Assembly (NCBI RefSeq): GCF_013407925.2
Contig: NZ_CP060201.1
Span: 5,875,001-5,939,000 of the forward strand
Reading direction: 5' to 3'
DNA from: Pseudomonas protegens
GTDB lineage: Bacteria > Pseudomonadota > Gammaproteobacteria > Pseudomonadales > Pseudomonadaceae
DNA: 64,000 nt
Positions within the stretch are counted from its first letter, which is position 1. Every line of letters starts with the position of its first letter. The position numbers and the translations under genes were made by a program. Shown piece after piece: positions 12,630 through 21,074 of the stretch. The notes beneath the pieces were generated by a model. That model ran no database searches, was not told the origin of the DNA, and saw nothing but the letters and a program-made list of their open reading frames with translations.

Positions 12630-13327
12630 GCCGGGTACAGGTCCGTGTTCTTGCGTCGGAACAGCCAGGCGCTGATCAGCCCGAGGGCCAGCCAGAACGC
12701 CGCATTGGTCAACTGCGAGGCGATCTTGAACTGCGCTTCCAGCTCTTCCGGGGCCAGCATCGAATGCACTAGCGGCTGTGGCGCGCCGATCACATGGGGC
12801 ACGGCGATGATGGCTGCGCCGAGGATCTTCAGCAGCCAGTTCTGGGCGAACACGATCAGGGCAATACCCACCGCAGTGGAAGCGGCGGTGCCGACCCACC
12901 AGATCTGCCGTTGCGCCAGGTCGGCGGCAGCGGTGCCCGGCAACTCCGGTGGCAGGCCCAGGGTTGGCGCCAGGCAGAAGGTCGCATAACCGGCCAGTCC
13001 CCAGAGCAGGCCCTGAGAGACGCGATTGGGCGCGCGCAGGGTATAGAGCCCGGCCAGCATCAGGGCGAAGCCGACCGCCACCACCAGATTGCCGCCGGTG
13101 GTGGACAGGGTGCGCTGCCAGCCGTCTTCCGGCTCCCAGGCCTCGGCATCATGGCTGTGACCGGCCATGGCGCCTTCGGCGTGTTCGTGGACTTCGGCCG
13201 CCGGGGCCTTTTCATAGGTTTCCGCCTGCAGAATCAGCGGGGCGACCCAGAAGCTTTGCAGCAGGGTCAGCAACAGGGCGGCCAGCAACCCGGTGAACCC
13301 CGCGGTTTGCGCGATACGCTTGATCAT
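12626..13327 (-). CDS. cbtA: Cobalt transporter subunit CbtA
   Basis: A 233-residue membrane protein with a first helix near residues 7-30, a His-rich periplasmic-type loop (HEHAEGAMAGHSHDAEAWE) that could bind metal, and four further hydrophobic helices (for example VVAVGFALMLAGLYTL, GLLWGLAGYATFCLAP, STAVGIALIVFAQNWLL). It is the CbtA partner of the adjacent CbtB, a predicted B12-regulated cobalt uptake system. The start (MIKRIAQTAGFTGLLAALLL) lies 11 bases after the cbtB stop. Confidence 0.93.
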   Translation of the reverse strand: MIKRIAQTAGFTGLLAALLLTLLQSFWVAPLILQAETYEKAPAAEVHEHAEGAMAGHSHDAEAWEPEDGWQRTLSTTGGNLVVAVGFALMLAGLYTLRAPNRVSQGLLWGLAGYATFCLAPTLGLPPELPGTAAADLAQRQIWWVGTAASTAVGIALIVFAQNWLLKILGAAIIAVPHVIGAPQPLVHSMLAPEELEAQFKIASQLTNAAFWLALGLISAWLFRRKNTDLYPA

Positions 13328-13338
13328 GTCGGCGGTTC

Positions 13339-13527
13339 TCAGTGGCAAGGGAAGGCAGCGCTGTGGCGGGTATCGTGGGCCGCGTTGTGCACCGCTTCGA
13401 TATGGGAAAAACCGGCGAAGTACACCAGGCAGGCGCCGAGGATCGAAGCGCCGATGGCGGCCACCAGGCGTTGGCTCAGGGTGGAGGTGCTGCTGGCGGA
13501 ATGGCTGGTGCTGCTGATGATCGACAT
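13339..13527 (-). CDS. cbtB: Cobalt transporter subunit CbtB
   Basis: A 62-residue protein with one transmembrane helix (LVAAIGASILGACLVYFAGF) and the conserved C-terminal His cluster (HIEAVHNAAHDTRHSAAFPCH) that marks CbtB. It is the first gene after the leftward cobalamin riboswitch, so cobalt uptake should be shut down when cobalamin is plentiful. Confidence 0.93.
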   Translation of the reverse strand: MSIISSTSHSASSTSTLSQRLVAAIGASILGACLVYFAGFSHIEAVHNAAHDTRHSAAFPCH

Positions 13528-13568
13528 GGCGCTTCCCTTTTGGAGTATCGGCAGGGAGCAGCGCAGGA

Positions 13569-13597
13569 AAACCCCGCGTGAGGAGCACGCAGGGTTT
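13569..13597 (-). terminator. Hairpin after the leftward riboswitch, likely expression platform
   Basis: On the minus strand AAACCCTGCGTG pairs with CACGCGGGGTTT (12 bp, one G-T wobble) around a CTCCT loop and runs into TTTTCC. It lies between the aptamer and cbtB, where a ligand-controlled terminator would be expected. The T-tract is short, so control at the ribosome site is an alternative. Confidence 0.55.
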
Positions 13598-13633
13598 GCA
13601 ACAGCGCCCGCCCACCGCGGGTTTGTTATGTAA

Positions 13634-13843
13634 GTGTTGCGGGCCGGTCTCCGGGCTCGCGAGGGGCAGGGGCCGACTCATGTCGTACCGTGCCGAAAAG
13701 TGTCACCTTCCCATGCCGTGGCACAGTGGATCTGACACTTCGCTCGCTTACCGTTGCGGGGGCAGCACCGGACTGGCCACGGCTTTTTAGTTAAGCACGT
13801 GATTCACCGGTTTCCCGTTTCACCCTGTGAAGGGCACCCGTAA
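13634..13843 (-). promoter_or_regulatory. Cobalamin riboswitch controlling cbtB-cbtA-cobE-cobM
   Basis: Reading the minus strand leftward, the aptamer elements appear in order: GGTGCCC, GGGAAACCGGTG, the B12-box-like GCTGCCCCCGCAACGGTAAG, CCACTGTGCC, GGGAAGGTGACACTTTTC and the closing GAGCCCGGAGACCGGCC. This is a full-length adenosylcobalamin-type aptamer of about 210 bases. It sits about 107 bases ahead of the cbtB start and should repress the operon when cobalamin binds. Confidence 0.93.
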
Positions 13844-13943
13844 CAAGGCGCGTAGCAAATCACGGGCGGGGCGAGGCCGTCAATTGCGGACGCCGACGCA
13901 TTGCCGATTGACCGTCCCCCGCGCTCTGCGTAGCCTTGCGCGT

Positions 13944-14130
13944 TCGAGGTTCTTCGGCCAGCGGTCGAAGCTAAGAAGGGAACGCGGTCGATGCCGCGGC
14001 TGCCCCCGCAACTGTGAAGGGTTTCATTTCTGCAAGGCCACTGCATTGGCGTCCACAACGCCTGCGGGAAGGCGCAGAAACCGCCAGTCCAATGACTGGC
14101 AAGCCCTCAGCCAGGAGACCTGCCTCGATC
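13944..14130 (+). promoter_or_regulatory. Cobalamin riboswitch controlling cobW-cobN-chlD
   Basis: Plus-strand aptamer elements in order: GAGGTTCTTCGGCCAGCGGT, AAGAAGGGAACGCGGT, GCCGCGGCTGCCCCCGCAAC followed by TGTGAAG, GGCCACTGCATTGG, TGCGGGAAGGCGCAG and CAGCCAGGAGACCTGCCTCG. It is complete and lies 110 bases ahead of cobW. The roughly 100 bases between this aptamer and the leftward one must contain both divergent promoters. Confidence 0.95.
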
Positions 14131-14239
14131 CCAGATTCTCACTACAACCGGGCGGGGTGATCCGGTGGCGAAATCTCCGCGCGCCTCTGCGCTGCGGCTC
14201 TCGTCCCGTATGCCCGCCACCTTTGCCAAGGGGCATCCG

Positions 14240-15310
14240 ATGAAAACACTGGCCAAACTTCCCGTCACCATCGTCACCGGCTTCCTTGGCTCGGGTAAGA
14301 CCACCTTGCTGCGGCACATGCTGGACAACGCCCAGGGCCGGCGCATCGCGGTGATCGTCAACGAGTTCGGCGAGCTGGGCATCGACGGCGAGATCCTCAA
14401 GCAATGCGCCATCGGCTGCACCGAGGAAGAGGCCAGCGGTCGTGTCTACGAGCTGGCCAACGGTTGCCTGTGCTGCACCGTGCAGGAAGAGTTCTTCCCG
14501 GTGATGCGCGAACTGGTGGCGCGTCGCGGCGACCTGGACCACATCCTTATCGAAACTTCCGGCCTGGCCCTGCCCAAGCCCCTGGTCCAGGCCTTCCAGT
14601 GGCCGGAAATCCGCAGCGCCTGCACCGTCGACGCGGTGATCACCGTGGTCGACAGCCCGGCCGTGGCCGCCGGCACCTTCGCCGCGTTCCCCGAGCAAGT
14701 GGACGCCCAGCGCAAGCTCGACCCCAACCTGGACCACGAATCGCCGCTGCACGAGCTGTTCGCCGACCAGCTGTCCAGCGCCGACCTGGTGATCCTCAAC
14801 AAGACCGACCTGATCAACCCCGAAGACCTGGCCAAGGTGCGCCTGGAAGTGGCCGAGGAGCTGCCGCCGGCGGTGAAAGTCATCGAAGCCAGCAGCGGCC
14901 GCCTGCCCCTGGACGTGCTGCTGGGCCTGGGCGCCGGTTCCGAGGAACACATCGACGGCCGCCACAGCCACCACGACCATCACCACGACGGCGATGACGA
15001 TCACGACGACCACGATCACGACGCCTTCGACTCCATCTCCATCGAGCTGCCCCAGGCCGACGAAAGCCTGCTGCTGGACGCCCTGACCCAGCTGGTGGTC
15101 AAGCACGGCATCCTGCGGGTCAAGGGCTTTGCCGCGATCCCCAACAAGCCGATGCGCCTGCTGATCCAGGGCGTGGGCACGCGCTTCGACAAGCACTTCG
15201 ACCGCAAGTGGGGCGCTGACGAAGCCCGCACCACGCGCCTGGTGCTGATCGGCCAGGAACTGGACGCCGCCCAACTCGAAGCGCAACTGCGCGCCGCCCT
15301 CAGCGTGTAA
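14240..15310 (+). CDS. cobW: CobW-type G3E metallochaperone GTPase
   Basis: A 356-residue P-loop GTPase of the COG0523/CobW group. The P-loop GFLGSGKTT is at 14-22, the metal-binding CXCC motif (CLCC) at 76-79, GTPase switch residues are seen in HILIETSGLALP and the guanine-specificity motif is NKTD. A long His/Asp-rich segment around residues 240-262 (HSHHDHHHDGDDDHDDHDHD) is a metal-binding insert ahead of the CobW C-terminal domain. The ATG at 14240 follows AAGGGG; upstream in-frame ATGs fall inside the leader RNA. It is first in the operon, 3 bases before cobN, and probably handles cobalt for the CobN chelatase. Confidence 0.95.
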   Translation: MKTLAKLPVTIVTGFLGSGKTTLLRHMLDNAQGRRIAVIVNEFGELGIDGEILKQCAIGCTEEEASGRVYELANGCLCCTVQEEFFPVMRELVARRGDLDHILIETSGLALPKPLVQAFQWPEIRSACTVDAVITVVDSPAVAAGTFAAFPEQVDAQRKLDPNLDHESPLHELFADQLSSADLVILNKTDLINPEDLAKVRLEVAEELPPAVKVIEASSGRLPLDVLLGLGAGSEEHIDGRHSHHDHHHDGDDDHDDHDHDAFDSISIELPQADESLLLDALTQLVVKHGILRVKGFAAIPNKPMRLLIQGVGTRFDKHFDRKWGADEARTTRLVLIGQELDAAQLEAQLRAALSV

Positions 15311-15313
15311 GCC

Positions 15314-18300
15314 ATGCACCTGCTCAGGACCCAGCCCGGCGGTTTCGTCTCGGATGACAACATTGCCGACCTTGGACAAACCCCCGCCGAGCTGGTGATC
15401 CTGTGCAGCGGCGATTCCAGCCTGGCGCTGCTGGCCGATGCCGCCGAGCAGTTGCCCGAGGATTACCCGAGCTTTCGCCTGGCCAACCCGATGCAGGTGC
15501 AGAACCACGCCTCGGTGGATCTGTATGTGGATCAGGTGCTGCGCCACGCCAAGGTCATCCTGATTTCCCTGCACGGCGGCATCGGCTACTGGCGTTACGG
15601 CGTCGAGCGGCTGGTGGAGCTGTCCCTGCGCGGGGTGCAGTTGATCCTGGTGCCGGGGGACGACCGCCCGGACCCGGAACTCAGCGACCTGAGCACCGTG
15701 GGCCCCGTCGAGCGCGATCGCCTGTGGCAGTTCCTGCGCCAGGGCGGGCGCGACAACGCGCTGAATTTCTATCGCTGCCTGGCCAGCGGCCTGCTGGGGC
15801 GCGACTACCCCTGGAGCGAACCGCAAACCCTGCCACGCACGGCGATCTATCACCCACACAAAAGCCAGGCCACTCTCAGCGACTGGCAGGCTGATTGGCA
15901 GCCGGGGCAAGCCGTGGCCGCGCTGCTGTTCTACCGCTCCCACCTGCAAGCGGCCAACACCGGCTTTATCGACCTGTTCTGCCAGCGTTTGCAGGCGGCA
16001 GGGCTCAATCCGTTGCCGATCGCCGTGGCCAGCCTCAAGGAGCCCGGCTGCCTGAGCCAGGTGGAAGACTGGCTGGATGCAACCGCGGCCGGGGTGATCC
16101 TCAATACCACCGGCTTTGCCCAGTCCAGCCCTGAGGCCCCGCACCTGCGGCCGTTCCGGCGCAACATTCCGGTGATCCAGGCGATCTGCGCCCAGGACAA
16201 CGAGCCCGGCTGGCGCGACAGCGAGCAGGGCCTGGGCCCGCGAGACCTGGCCATGCACATCGCCTTGCCGGAACTGGACGGGCGCATCATCAGCCGGCCC
16301 ATCAGCTTCAAGGACCTGGCCTGGCGCAGCGAGCGCAGCCAGTCGGACGTGGTGTGCTACCGCGGCCAGCCCGAGCGCATGGATTTCGTCGCCGAACTGG
16401 CCCGGCGCTGGGTCGAGCTGGGGCGCCTGGACAACGGCCACAAGCGCATTGCCCTGGTGTTGGCCAACTACCCGACCCGCGACGGGCGCATTGGCAACGG
16501 CGTCGGCCTGGACACCCCGGCGGCGGCGCTGAACATCCTCAAGGCGCTGCACGCCGAAGGCTATCCGCTGCCGGCCGAACTGCCGGCCAGCGGCACCGAG
16601 TTGATCCAGCGGTTGCTCGGCGGGGTCAGCAACGACCTGGACAGCATTGACCTGCGTCCGTGCCAGCAAAGCCTGGCCCTGGATGACTACGCGCTGATGT
16701 TCCAGGCCCTGCCCGAGGCCAACCGCGAGGCGGTGCTGCAGCGCTGGGGCGCACCGCAGCAAGACCCGATGTGCCGCGATGGGCGGATGATGATCGCCGG
16801 CCTGCGCTTTGGCCTGACCTTCGTCGGCATCCAGCCGGCCCGGGGTTATCAGGTGGACCCCAGCGCGGTCTACCACGACCCGGATCTGGTGCCGCCCCAC
16901 GGCTACCTGGCGTTCTACTTCTGGCTGCGCCAGGCCTACGGCGCCCATGCGCTGATCCACGTCGGCAAGCACGGCAACCTGGAATGGCTGCCGGGCAAGG
17001 GCGTCGGCCTCTCGGAAAACTGCTGGCCGGATGCGCTGCTGGGGCCGCTGCCGAACATCTACCCGTTCATCGTCAACGACCCGGGGGAGGGCGCCCAGGC
17101 CAAGCGCCGCACCCAGGCGGTGATCATCGACCACCTGATGCCGCCGCTGACCCGTGCCGAAACCTACGGCCCGCTGCGTAACCTGGAGCTGCTGGCGGAC
17201 GAGTACTACGAAGCCCAACTGCTGGACCCACGTCGCGCCCGCGAGCTGCAACGGGACATCCTGCAACTGGTGCGCGAAACCCATATCGACCGCGAGCTGC
17301 AACTGGAAGGCGCGCTCGACAGCGACGCCGATGCGGCGATCTGGCTGCCGCGCCTGGACACCTACCTGTGCGACCTCAAGGAGTCGCAGATCCGCGATGG
17401 TCTGCATGTGTTCGGCGAATCCCCCGAGGGCCGCCTGCGCCTCGACACCCTGCTGGCCCTGCTGCGCATTCCCCGGGGCGATGGCAAGGGCGCCCATGCC
17501 AGCCTGCTGCGGGCCTTGGCCAAGGCCTTCGAGCTGGGCTTCGATCCGCTGGATTGCGCCCTGGCCGAACCCTGGACCGGGCGCCGCCCGCAACCGTTGC
17601 GGCAGATCAGCGAGGCGCTGTGGCGCACCGCCGGCGACGTGCGCGAGCGCCTGGAGCTGTATGCCGCCGAGTTGATCGAGGCGGCGCTCCAGGGCCCGGT
17701 GGCGCAGTTGGATGAACCCGGCTGGGAGCCGGTGCAGAGCATTATCGACGGCTTGCGCGAGGTGGTCGCGCCGCGCCTGGACGCCTGCGGCCCGGCGGAA
17801 ATGCACGGCCTGCTGGAGGCACTGAACGGGCGTTTTGTCCCCGCCGGACCCAGCGGCGCACCCAGCCGTGGCCGTCTGGACGTGCTGCCCACCGGGCGCA
17901 ACTTCTATTCGGTGGATGTGCGCAACCTGCCCACCACCACCGCCTGGCGCATCGGTTTCCAGTCGGCCAACCTGATCCTCGAACGCCACCTGCAGGACCA
18001 CGGCGATCACCTGCTGCAACTGGGCCTGTCGGTGTGGGGCACCGCGACCATGCGCACCGGCGGCGACGACATCGCCCAGGCCATGGCCCTGATGGGCGTG
18101 CGTCCGGTGTGGGCCACCGGCAGCCAGCGGGTCGATGACTTTGAGATCCTGCCCTTGAGCCTGCTGGACCGGCCACGGGTCGACGTGACCCTGCGGGTGT
18201 CCGGGTTCTTCCGCGACGCCTTCGCCAACCTGATCCGCCTGTTCGACGCGGCGGTGCAAGCGGTGGCGGCCCTCGATGAGCCCGAGGACATGAATCCGCT

Positions 18301-19087
18301 GGCGGCCAGGGTCCGCGCCGAGCGCGAGGCCTTGATCGCCTCGGGCCTGGAGCAGGACGCGGCCGCGCGTCAGGCCGGCTGGCGGATTTTCGGTGCCAAA
18401 CCCGGGGCTTATGGCGCCGGGGTCCAGGGCGCCATCGACGGTCGCCTTTGGCAGAGCCGCGAAGACCTGGCCGAGGTCTACCTGAACTGGGGCGGCTACG
18501 CCTATGGCGGCAGCGATGAGGGCACCGCCGCCCGCGAGCAGTTCGCCACCCGCCTGAGCCAGGTGCAGGCGGTGCTACAGAATCAGGACAACCGCGAGCA
18601 CGACCTGCTCGATTCCAACGACTACTACCAGTTCCAGGGCGGCATGCTGGCGGCGGTGGAAAGCCTCAGCGGGGCCAAGGCTGCCAGCTACCACGGCGAC
18701 CACAGCCAGCCGGACCTGCCGAAGATCCGCACCCTCAAGGAAGAACTGAACCGGGTGATCCGCTCCCGGGCGGCCAATCCGAAGTGGATCGAAGGGGTCA
18801 AGCGCCATGGCTACAAGGGCGCCTTCGAAATGGCCGCGACCCTGGACAACCTGTTCGCCTTCGACGCCACCACCGAGCTGATCGACGATCACCAGTACGC
18901 CTTGCTGGCCGATGCCTATCTGCTGGACGACTCGACCCGCGAGTTCGTCCGCCAGCATAATCCCCACGCCCTGCGCGACATGACCGAGCGCCTGCTGGAG
19001 GCCCAGCAGCGCGGCTTGTGGCAAGAGCCCGGCGATTATCGTGAAGCCCTGGAGCACCTGCTGCTGGATATAGAAGAAGATTCCTGA
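15314..19087 (+). CDS. cobN: Cobaltochelatase large subunit CobN
   Basis: A 1257-residue protein, full length for the CobN/BchH family. It binds hydrogenobyrinic acid a,c-diamide and inserts Co2+ using an ATPase complex. Typical stretches include NYPTRDGRIGNGVGLDTPAA near residue 385, HVGKHGNLEWLPGKGVGLS near 550, GPLPNIYPFIVNDPGEGAQAK, and LYGAGVQ/SEDL-type residues late in the protein (GAYGAGVQGAIDG, WGGYAYGG). The start overlaps nothing and follows cobW by 3 bases. The matching ATPase and VWA partners come from the downstream chlD locus, not from cobS/cobT genes. Confidence 0.96.
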   Translation: MHLLRTQPGGFVSDDNIADLGQTPAELVILCSGDSSLALLADAAEQLPEDYPSFRLANPMQVQNHASVDLYVDQVLRHAKVILISLHGGIGYWRYGVERLVELSLRGVQLILVPGDDRPDPELSDLSTVGPVERDRLWQFLRQGGRDNALNFYRCLASGLLGRDYPWSEPQTLPRTAIYHPHKSQATLSDWQADWQPGQAVAALLFYRSHLQAANTGFIDLFCQRLQAAGLNPLPIAVASLKEPGCLSQVEDWLDATAAGVILNTTGFAQSSPEAPHLRPFRRNIPVIQAICAQDNEPGWRDSEQGLGPRDLAMHIALPELDGRIISRPISFKDLAWRSERSQSDVVCYRGQPERMDFVAELARRWVELGRLDNGHKRIALVLANYPTRDGRIGNGVGLDTPAAALNILKALHAEGYPLPAELPASGTELIQRLLGGVSNDLDSIDLRPCQQSLALDDYALMFQALPEANREAVLQRWGAPQQDPMCRDGRMMIAGLRFGLTFVGIQPARGYQVDPSAVYHDPDLVPPHGYLAFYFWLRQAYGAHALIHVGKHGNLEWLPGKGVGLSENCWPDALLGPLPNIYPFIVNDPGEGAQAKRRTQAVIIDHLMPPLTRAETYGPLRNLELLADEYYEAQLLDPRRARELQRDILQLVRETHIDRELQLEGALDSDADAAIWLPRLDTYLCDLKESQIRDGLHVFGESPEGRLRLDTLLALLRIPRGDGKGAHASLLRALAKAFELGFDPLDCALAEPWTGRRPQPLRQISEALWRTAGDVRERLELYAAELIEAALQGPVAQLDEPGWEPVQSIIDGLREVVAPRLDACGPAEMHGLLEALNGRFVPAGPSGAPSRGRLDVLPTGRNFYSVDVRNLPTTTAWRIGFQSANLILERHLQDHGDHLLQLGLSVWGTATMRTGGDDIAQAMALMGVRPVWATGSQRVDDFEILPLSLLDRPRVDVTLRVSGFFRDAFANLIRLFDAAVQAVAALDEPEDMNPLAARVRAEREALIASGLEQDAAARQAGWRIFGAKPGAYGAGVQGAIDGRLWQSREDLAEVYLNWGGYAYGGSDEGTAAREQFATRLSQVQAVLQNQDNREHDLLDSNDYYQFQGGMLAAVESLSGAKAASYHGDHSQPDLPKIRTLKEELNRVIRSRAANPKWIEGVKRHGYKGAFEMAATLDNLFAFDATTELIDDHQYALLADAYLLDDSTREFVRQHNPHALRDMTERLLEAQQRGLWQEPGDYREALEHLLLDIEEDS

Positions 19088-19109
19088 CGCGGCGAGTGCT
19101 GCGCACTCG

Positions 19110-19175
19110 ATCGCGAGCAAGCTCGCTCCTACAGGGCTGGCATTGCCGTTGTAGGAGCGAGCTTGCTCGCGAAAG
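19110..19175. repeat. Inverted repeat of the GAGCGAGCTTGCTCGCGA class
   Basis: TCGCGAGCAAGCTCGCTCCTACA and TGTAGGAGCGAGCTTGCTCGCGA (each read in part) face each other around GGGCTGGCATTGCCGT. This is a second REP-like class common in fluorescent pseudomonads. It lies in the cobN-chlD gap and could form an mRNA hairpin that partly separates the expression of the two genes. Confidence 0.85.
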
Positions 19176-19219
19176 CGTCCCCCCGGACACCCCCGACCCG
19201 ACCCAAGCGAGACCCTGAC

Positions 19220-20227
19220 ATGAGCGACACCCCCCATTTCCCGCTGTCCGCCGTGGTCGGCGCCGAAGGCCTGAAACTGGCCCTGTGCCTGACCGCCATC
19301 GACCCGAAGATCGGCGGCGTGCTGATCGAAGGCCCACGAGGCATGGCCAAGTCGACCCTGGCCCGGGGCCTGGCCGACCTGTTGGCCAGCGGGCAGTTCG
19401 TCACCTTGCCCCTGGGCGCCAGCGAAGAACGCCTGGTGGGCACCCTGGACCTGGATGCCGCCCTGGGTGAAGGCCGTGCGCAGTTTTCCCCGGGGGTGCT
19501 GGCCAAGGCCGACGGCGGCGTGCTCTACGTCGATGAAGTCAACCTGCTGCCCGATCACCTGGTGGACCTGCTGCTGGACGTGGCCGCCAGCGGCACCAAC
19601 CTGATCGAGCGCGACGGCATTTCCCATCGCCATTCGGCGAAGTTCGTGCTGATTGGCACCATGAACCCGGAAGAGGGCGAACTGCGTCCGCAACTGCTGG
19701 ACCGCTTCGGCCTCAACGTCGCCCTCAGCGGCCAGCCCGCCCCCGAACAGCGCGGGCAGATCATTCGCCGCCGGCTGGATTTCGACAGCGATCCCCAGGG
19801 GTTCTGCGCCCAGTGGGCCGAACCCCAGGCGGCGTTGCGCGAGCGCTGCCAGCGGGCGCGGGCCGCCCTGGCCGACATCCCGCTGGACGACCAGGCCCTG
19901 GCGCTGATCACCGAGCGCTGCTTTGCCGCCGCCGTGGACGGCCTGCGCGCCGACCTGGTCTGGCTGCGCGCGGCCCGCGCCCATGCCGCCTGGCGCGGCG
20001 CCCCGGCGATTGCCGAGGAGGATATCGACGCCGTGGCCGAGTTCGCCTTGCGCCACCGGCGGCGGGAGACGCCGCCCAGCGCGCCGTCATCAGGCTCAAG
20101 CCCCCAGGCACCGGCGTCCGCCAACGCCAACCCCAGCGAAGGCCAGGGTCAATGGGGTGAAATGCCGGCCCGGGCCTTGCCCACCGGCGCCCGCCGTGAA
20201 GTGCCGAGCTGGCCAAAAAAGTCCTAG
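19220..20227 (+). CDS. chlD: ChlI/ChlD-type AAA+ ATPase, zero-frame product of a frameshifted chlD
   Basis: The zero frame gives a 335-residue AAA+ ATPase resembling the Mg-chelatase ChlI subunit. The nucleotide site is seen in EGPRGMAKSTLARGL (about 40-53), the Walker B in GGVLYVDEVNLLPDHLVD and the sensor/arginine region in LIGTMNPEEGELRPQLLDRF. A proline/serine-rich linker follows residue 285. Codons 332-335 are CCA AAA AAG TCC, then TAG. The A AAA AAG heptamer there is in the correct register for a -1 slip, which would extend the protein into the VWA frame to 553 residues. It therefore probably supplies the small ATPase subunit for CobN, while the extended form supplies the medium subunit. 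Confidence 0.9.
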   Translation: MSDTPHFPLSAVVGAEGLKLALCLTAIDPKIGGVLIEGPRGMAKSTLARGLADLLASGQFVTLPLGASEERLVGTLDLDAALGEGRAQFSPGVLAKADGGVLYVDEVNLLPDHLVDLLLDVAASGTNLIERDGISHRHSAKFVLIGTMNPEEGELRPQLLDRFGLNVALSGQPAPEQRGQIIRRRLDFDSDPQGFCAQWAEPQAALRERCQRARAALADIPLDDQALALITERCFAAAVDGLRADLVWLRAARAHAAWRGAPAIAEEDIDAVAEFALRHRRRETPPSAPSSGSSPQAPASANANPSEGQGQWGEMPARALPTGARREVPSWPKKS

Positions 20228-20260
20228 GCATCCGCCCCCGTACTGACCGGGGGGCGGATG
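20215..20260 (+). promoter_or_regulatory. Programmed -1 ribosomal frameshift signal
   Basis: The slippery heptamer A AAA AAG (20215-20221) is parsed correctly by the zero frame (CCA AAA AAG). A 7-base spacer containing the zero-frame TAG follows, then a perfect 11-bp hairpin: CATCCGCCCCC (20229-20239), a 10-base loop, and GGGGGCGGATG (20250-20260). Heptamer, spacing and stem strength match classic bacterial -1 signals such as dnaX. The -1 frame continues open from GTC at 20221 to the stop at 20880. Confidence 0.88.
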
Positions 20261-20880
20261 TCAGGCCCCGGGCGGGGCACCTGGATCAAGGTCGGCACGG
20301 CGCCAGTCGCGCAGCCGGCAGCGGTTCGATCAACTGGCCCGGCACCTTGCTCAAGGGCCGGCCACGGTTGCGTGCGGACCTGCTGTTTCGCCTGCGCAGC
20401 CGTTCGCCCCATGAGCTGTGGCTGGTGATCGTCGACGCCTCGGCCTCGACCCGTCGCCACAGTGCCCTGAGCGACGCCAAGGGCCTGCTGGCGCAACTGT
20501 TCGACGACGCCTACCGCCAGCGCGCGCGCCTGGCCCTGCTCACCGCCAGCGGCCGCGCGCCGAACTGGCAAGTGCAGGGCCTGAAGGCCTCCAAGGACCT
20601 GTGGCACTGGCTCGACGGCCTCGGCGCCGGCGGCGGCACGCCCTTGCCGCAAGCCCTGAGCGAAGCGACCCAGTGGCTGGAGCAGCGCCAGCGCCGCCTG
20701 CCGGCGGAGCAGCAGCGTGTACTGCTGATCACCGATGGCCGGCTGAAAAGCCTGCCGCTGTTGCAGCCCCTGAACTGCCCGACCTTGCTGCTCGACATCG
20801 AACGCGGCCCGATCCGCCTGGGCCGGGCCCGGGAACTGGCGGCGCGGCTCAACGCCACCTACCAGCACCTCGACCTGTAA
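20221..20880 (+). CDS. VWA-domain extension of ChlD, reached by -1 frameshifting
   Basis: This open frame encodes a von Willebrand A domain with the metal-ion-dependent adhesion motif DXSXS (DASAS, about residue 406 of the 553-residue fusion), a TPL-type second MIDAS loop (GGGTPLPQALSEA) and LLITDGRL. Between 20200 and 20346 it has no ATG, GTG or TTG codon in frame; the only independent start is a TTG at 20347, inside a conserved ChlD-like stretch (INWPGTLLKGRPRLR) that would be lost in part. A fused product by frameshift is therefore more likely than a separate 177-residue protein. Role: the medium subunit that couples the ATPase ring to CobN. Confidence 0.85.
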   Translation, partial: VLGIRPRTDRGADVRPRAGHLDQGRHGASRAAGSGSINWPGTLLKGRPRLRADLLFRLRSRSPHELWLVIVDASASTRRHSALSDAKGLLAQLFDDAYRQRARLALLTASGRAPNWQVQGLKASKDLWHWLDGLGAGGGTPLPQALSEATQWLEQRQRRLPAEQQRVLLITDGRLKSLPLLQPLNCPTLLLDIERGPIRLGRARELAARLNATYQHLDL

Positions 20881-20906
20881 TTCTGTATCTGTGCGTTGGT
20901 GCATCT

Positions 20907-21047
20907 GTGTAGCCGCTGCCGAGCCCGCGAGGCTGCGATCGCCGACGCAGTCGGCGCAATGCTCCCCCCGTCCTTTACAAAAAACAACGCAGCGCCCGTC
21001 CCGGCGAGCCCTTCGGGCCCGTTCGCAGCCTGCGGCAGCGGCTACAC
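20907..21047. repeat. Long REP-type inverted pair (AGCCGCTGCCG class)
   Basis: TGTAGCCGCTGCCG at the left and CGGCAGCGGCTACA at the right are exact inverted copies about 110 bases apart. The inner GCGAGGCTGCGATCG and CGTTCGCAGCCTGCG segments also mirror each other loosely. This third class of Pseudomonas intergenic palindrome fills the gap between chlD and the phospholipase-D-like gene. Confidence 0.8.
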
Positions 21048-21074
21048 TGCCTGCGCCAACACAGGAGTGACTTC

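Noticed and set aside
14024..18259. Minus-strand open frame of about 1400 codons opposite cobW and cobN
   Set aside because: It runs through the riboswitch leader and two recognised genes, and its composition (Gln, Ala, Gly, Val, His) is that of a reverse-strand shadow.
20347..20880. VWA protein as an independent gene with a TTG start
   Set aside because: A start there has no good ribosome site and cuts into conserved ChlD-like sequence; the frameshift signal explains expression better. It is kept as an alternative.
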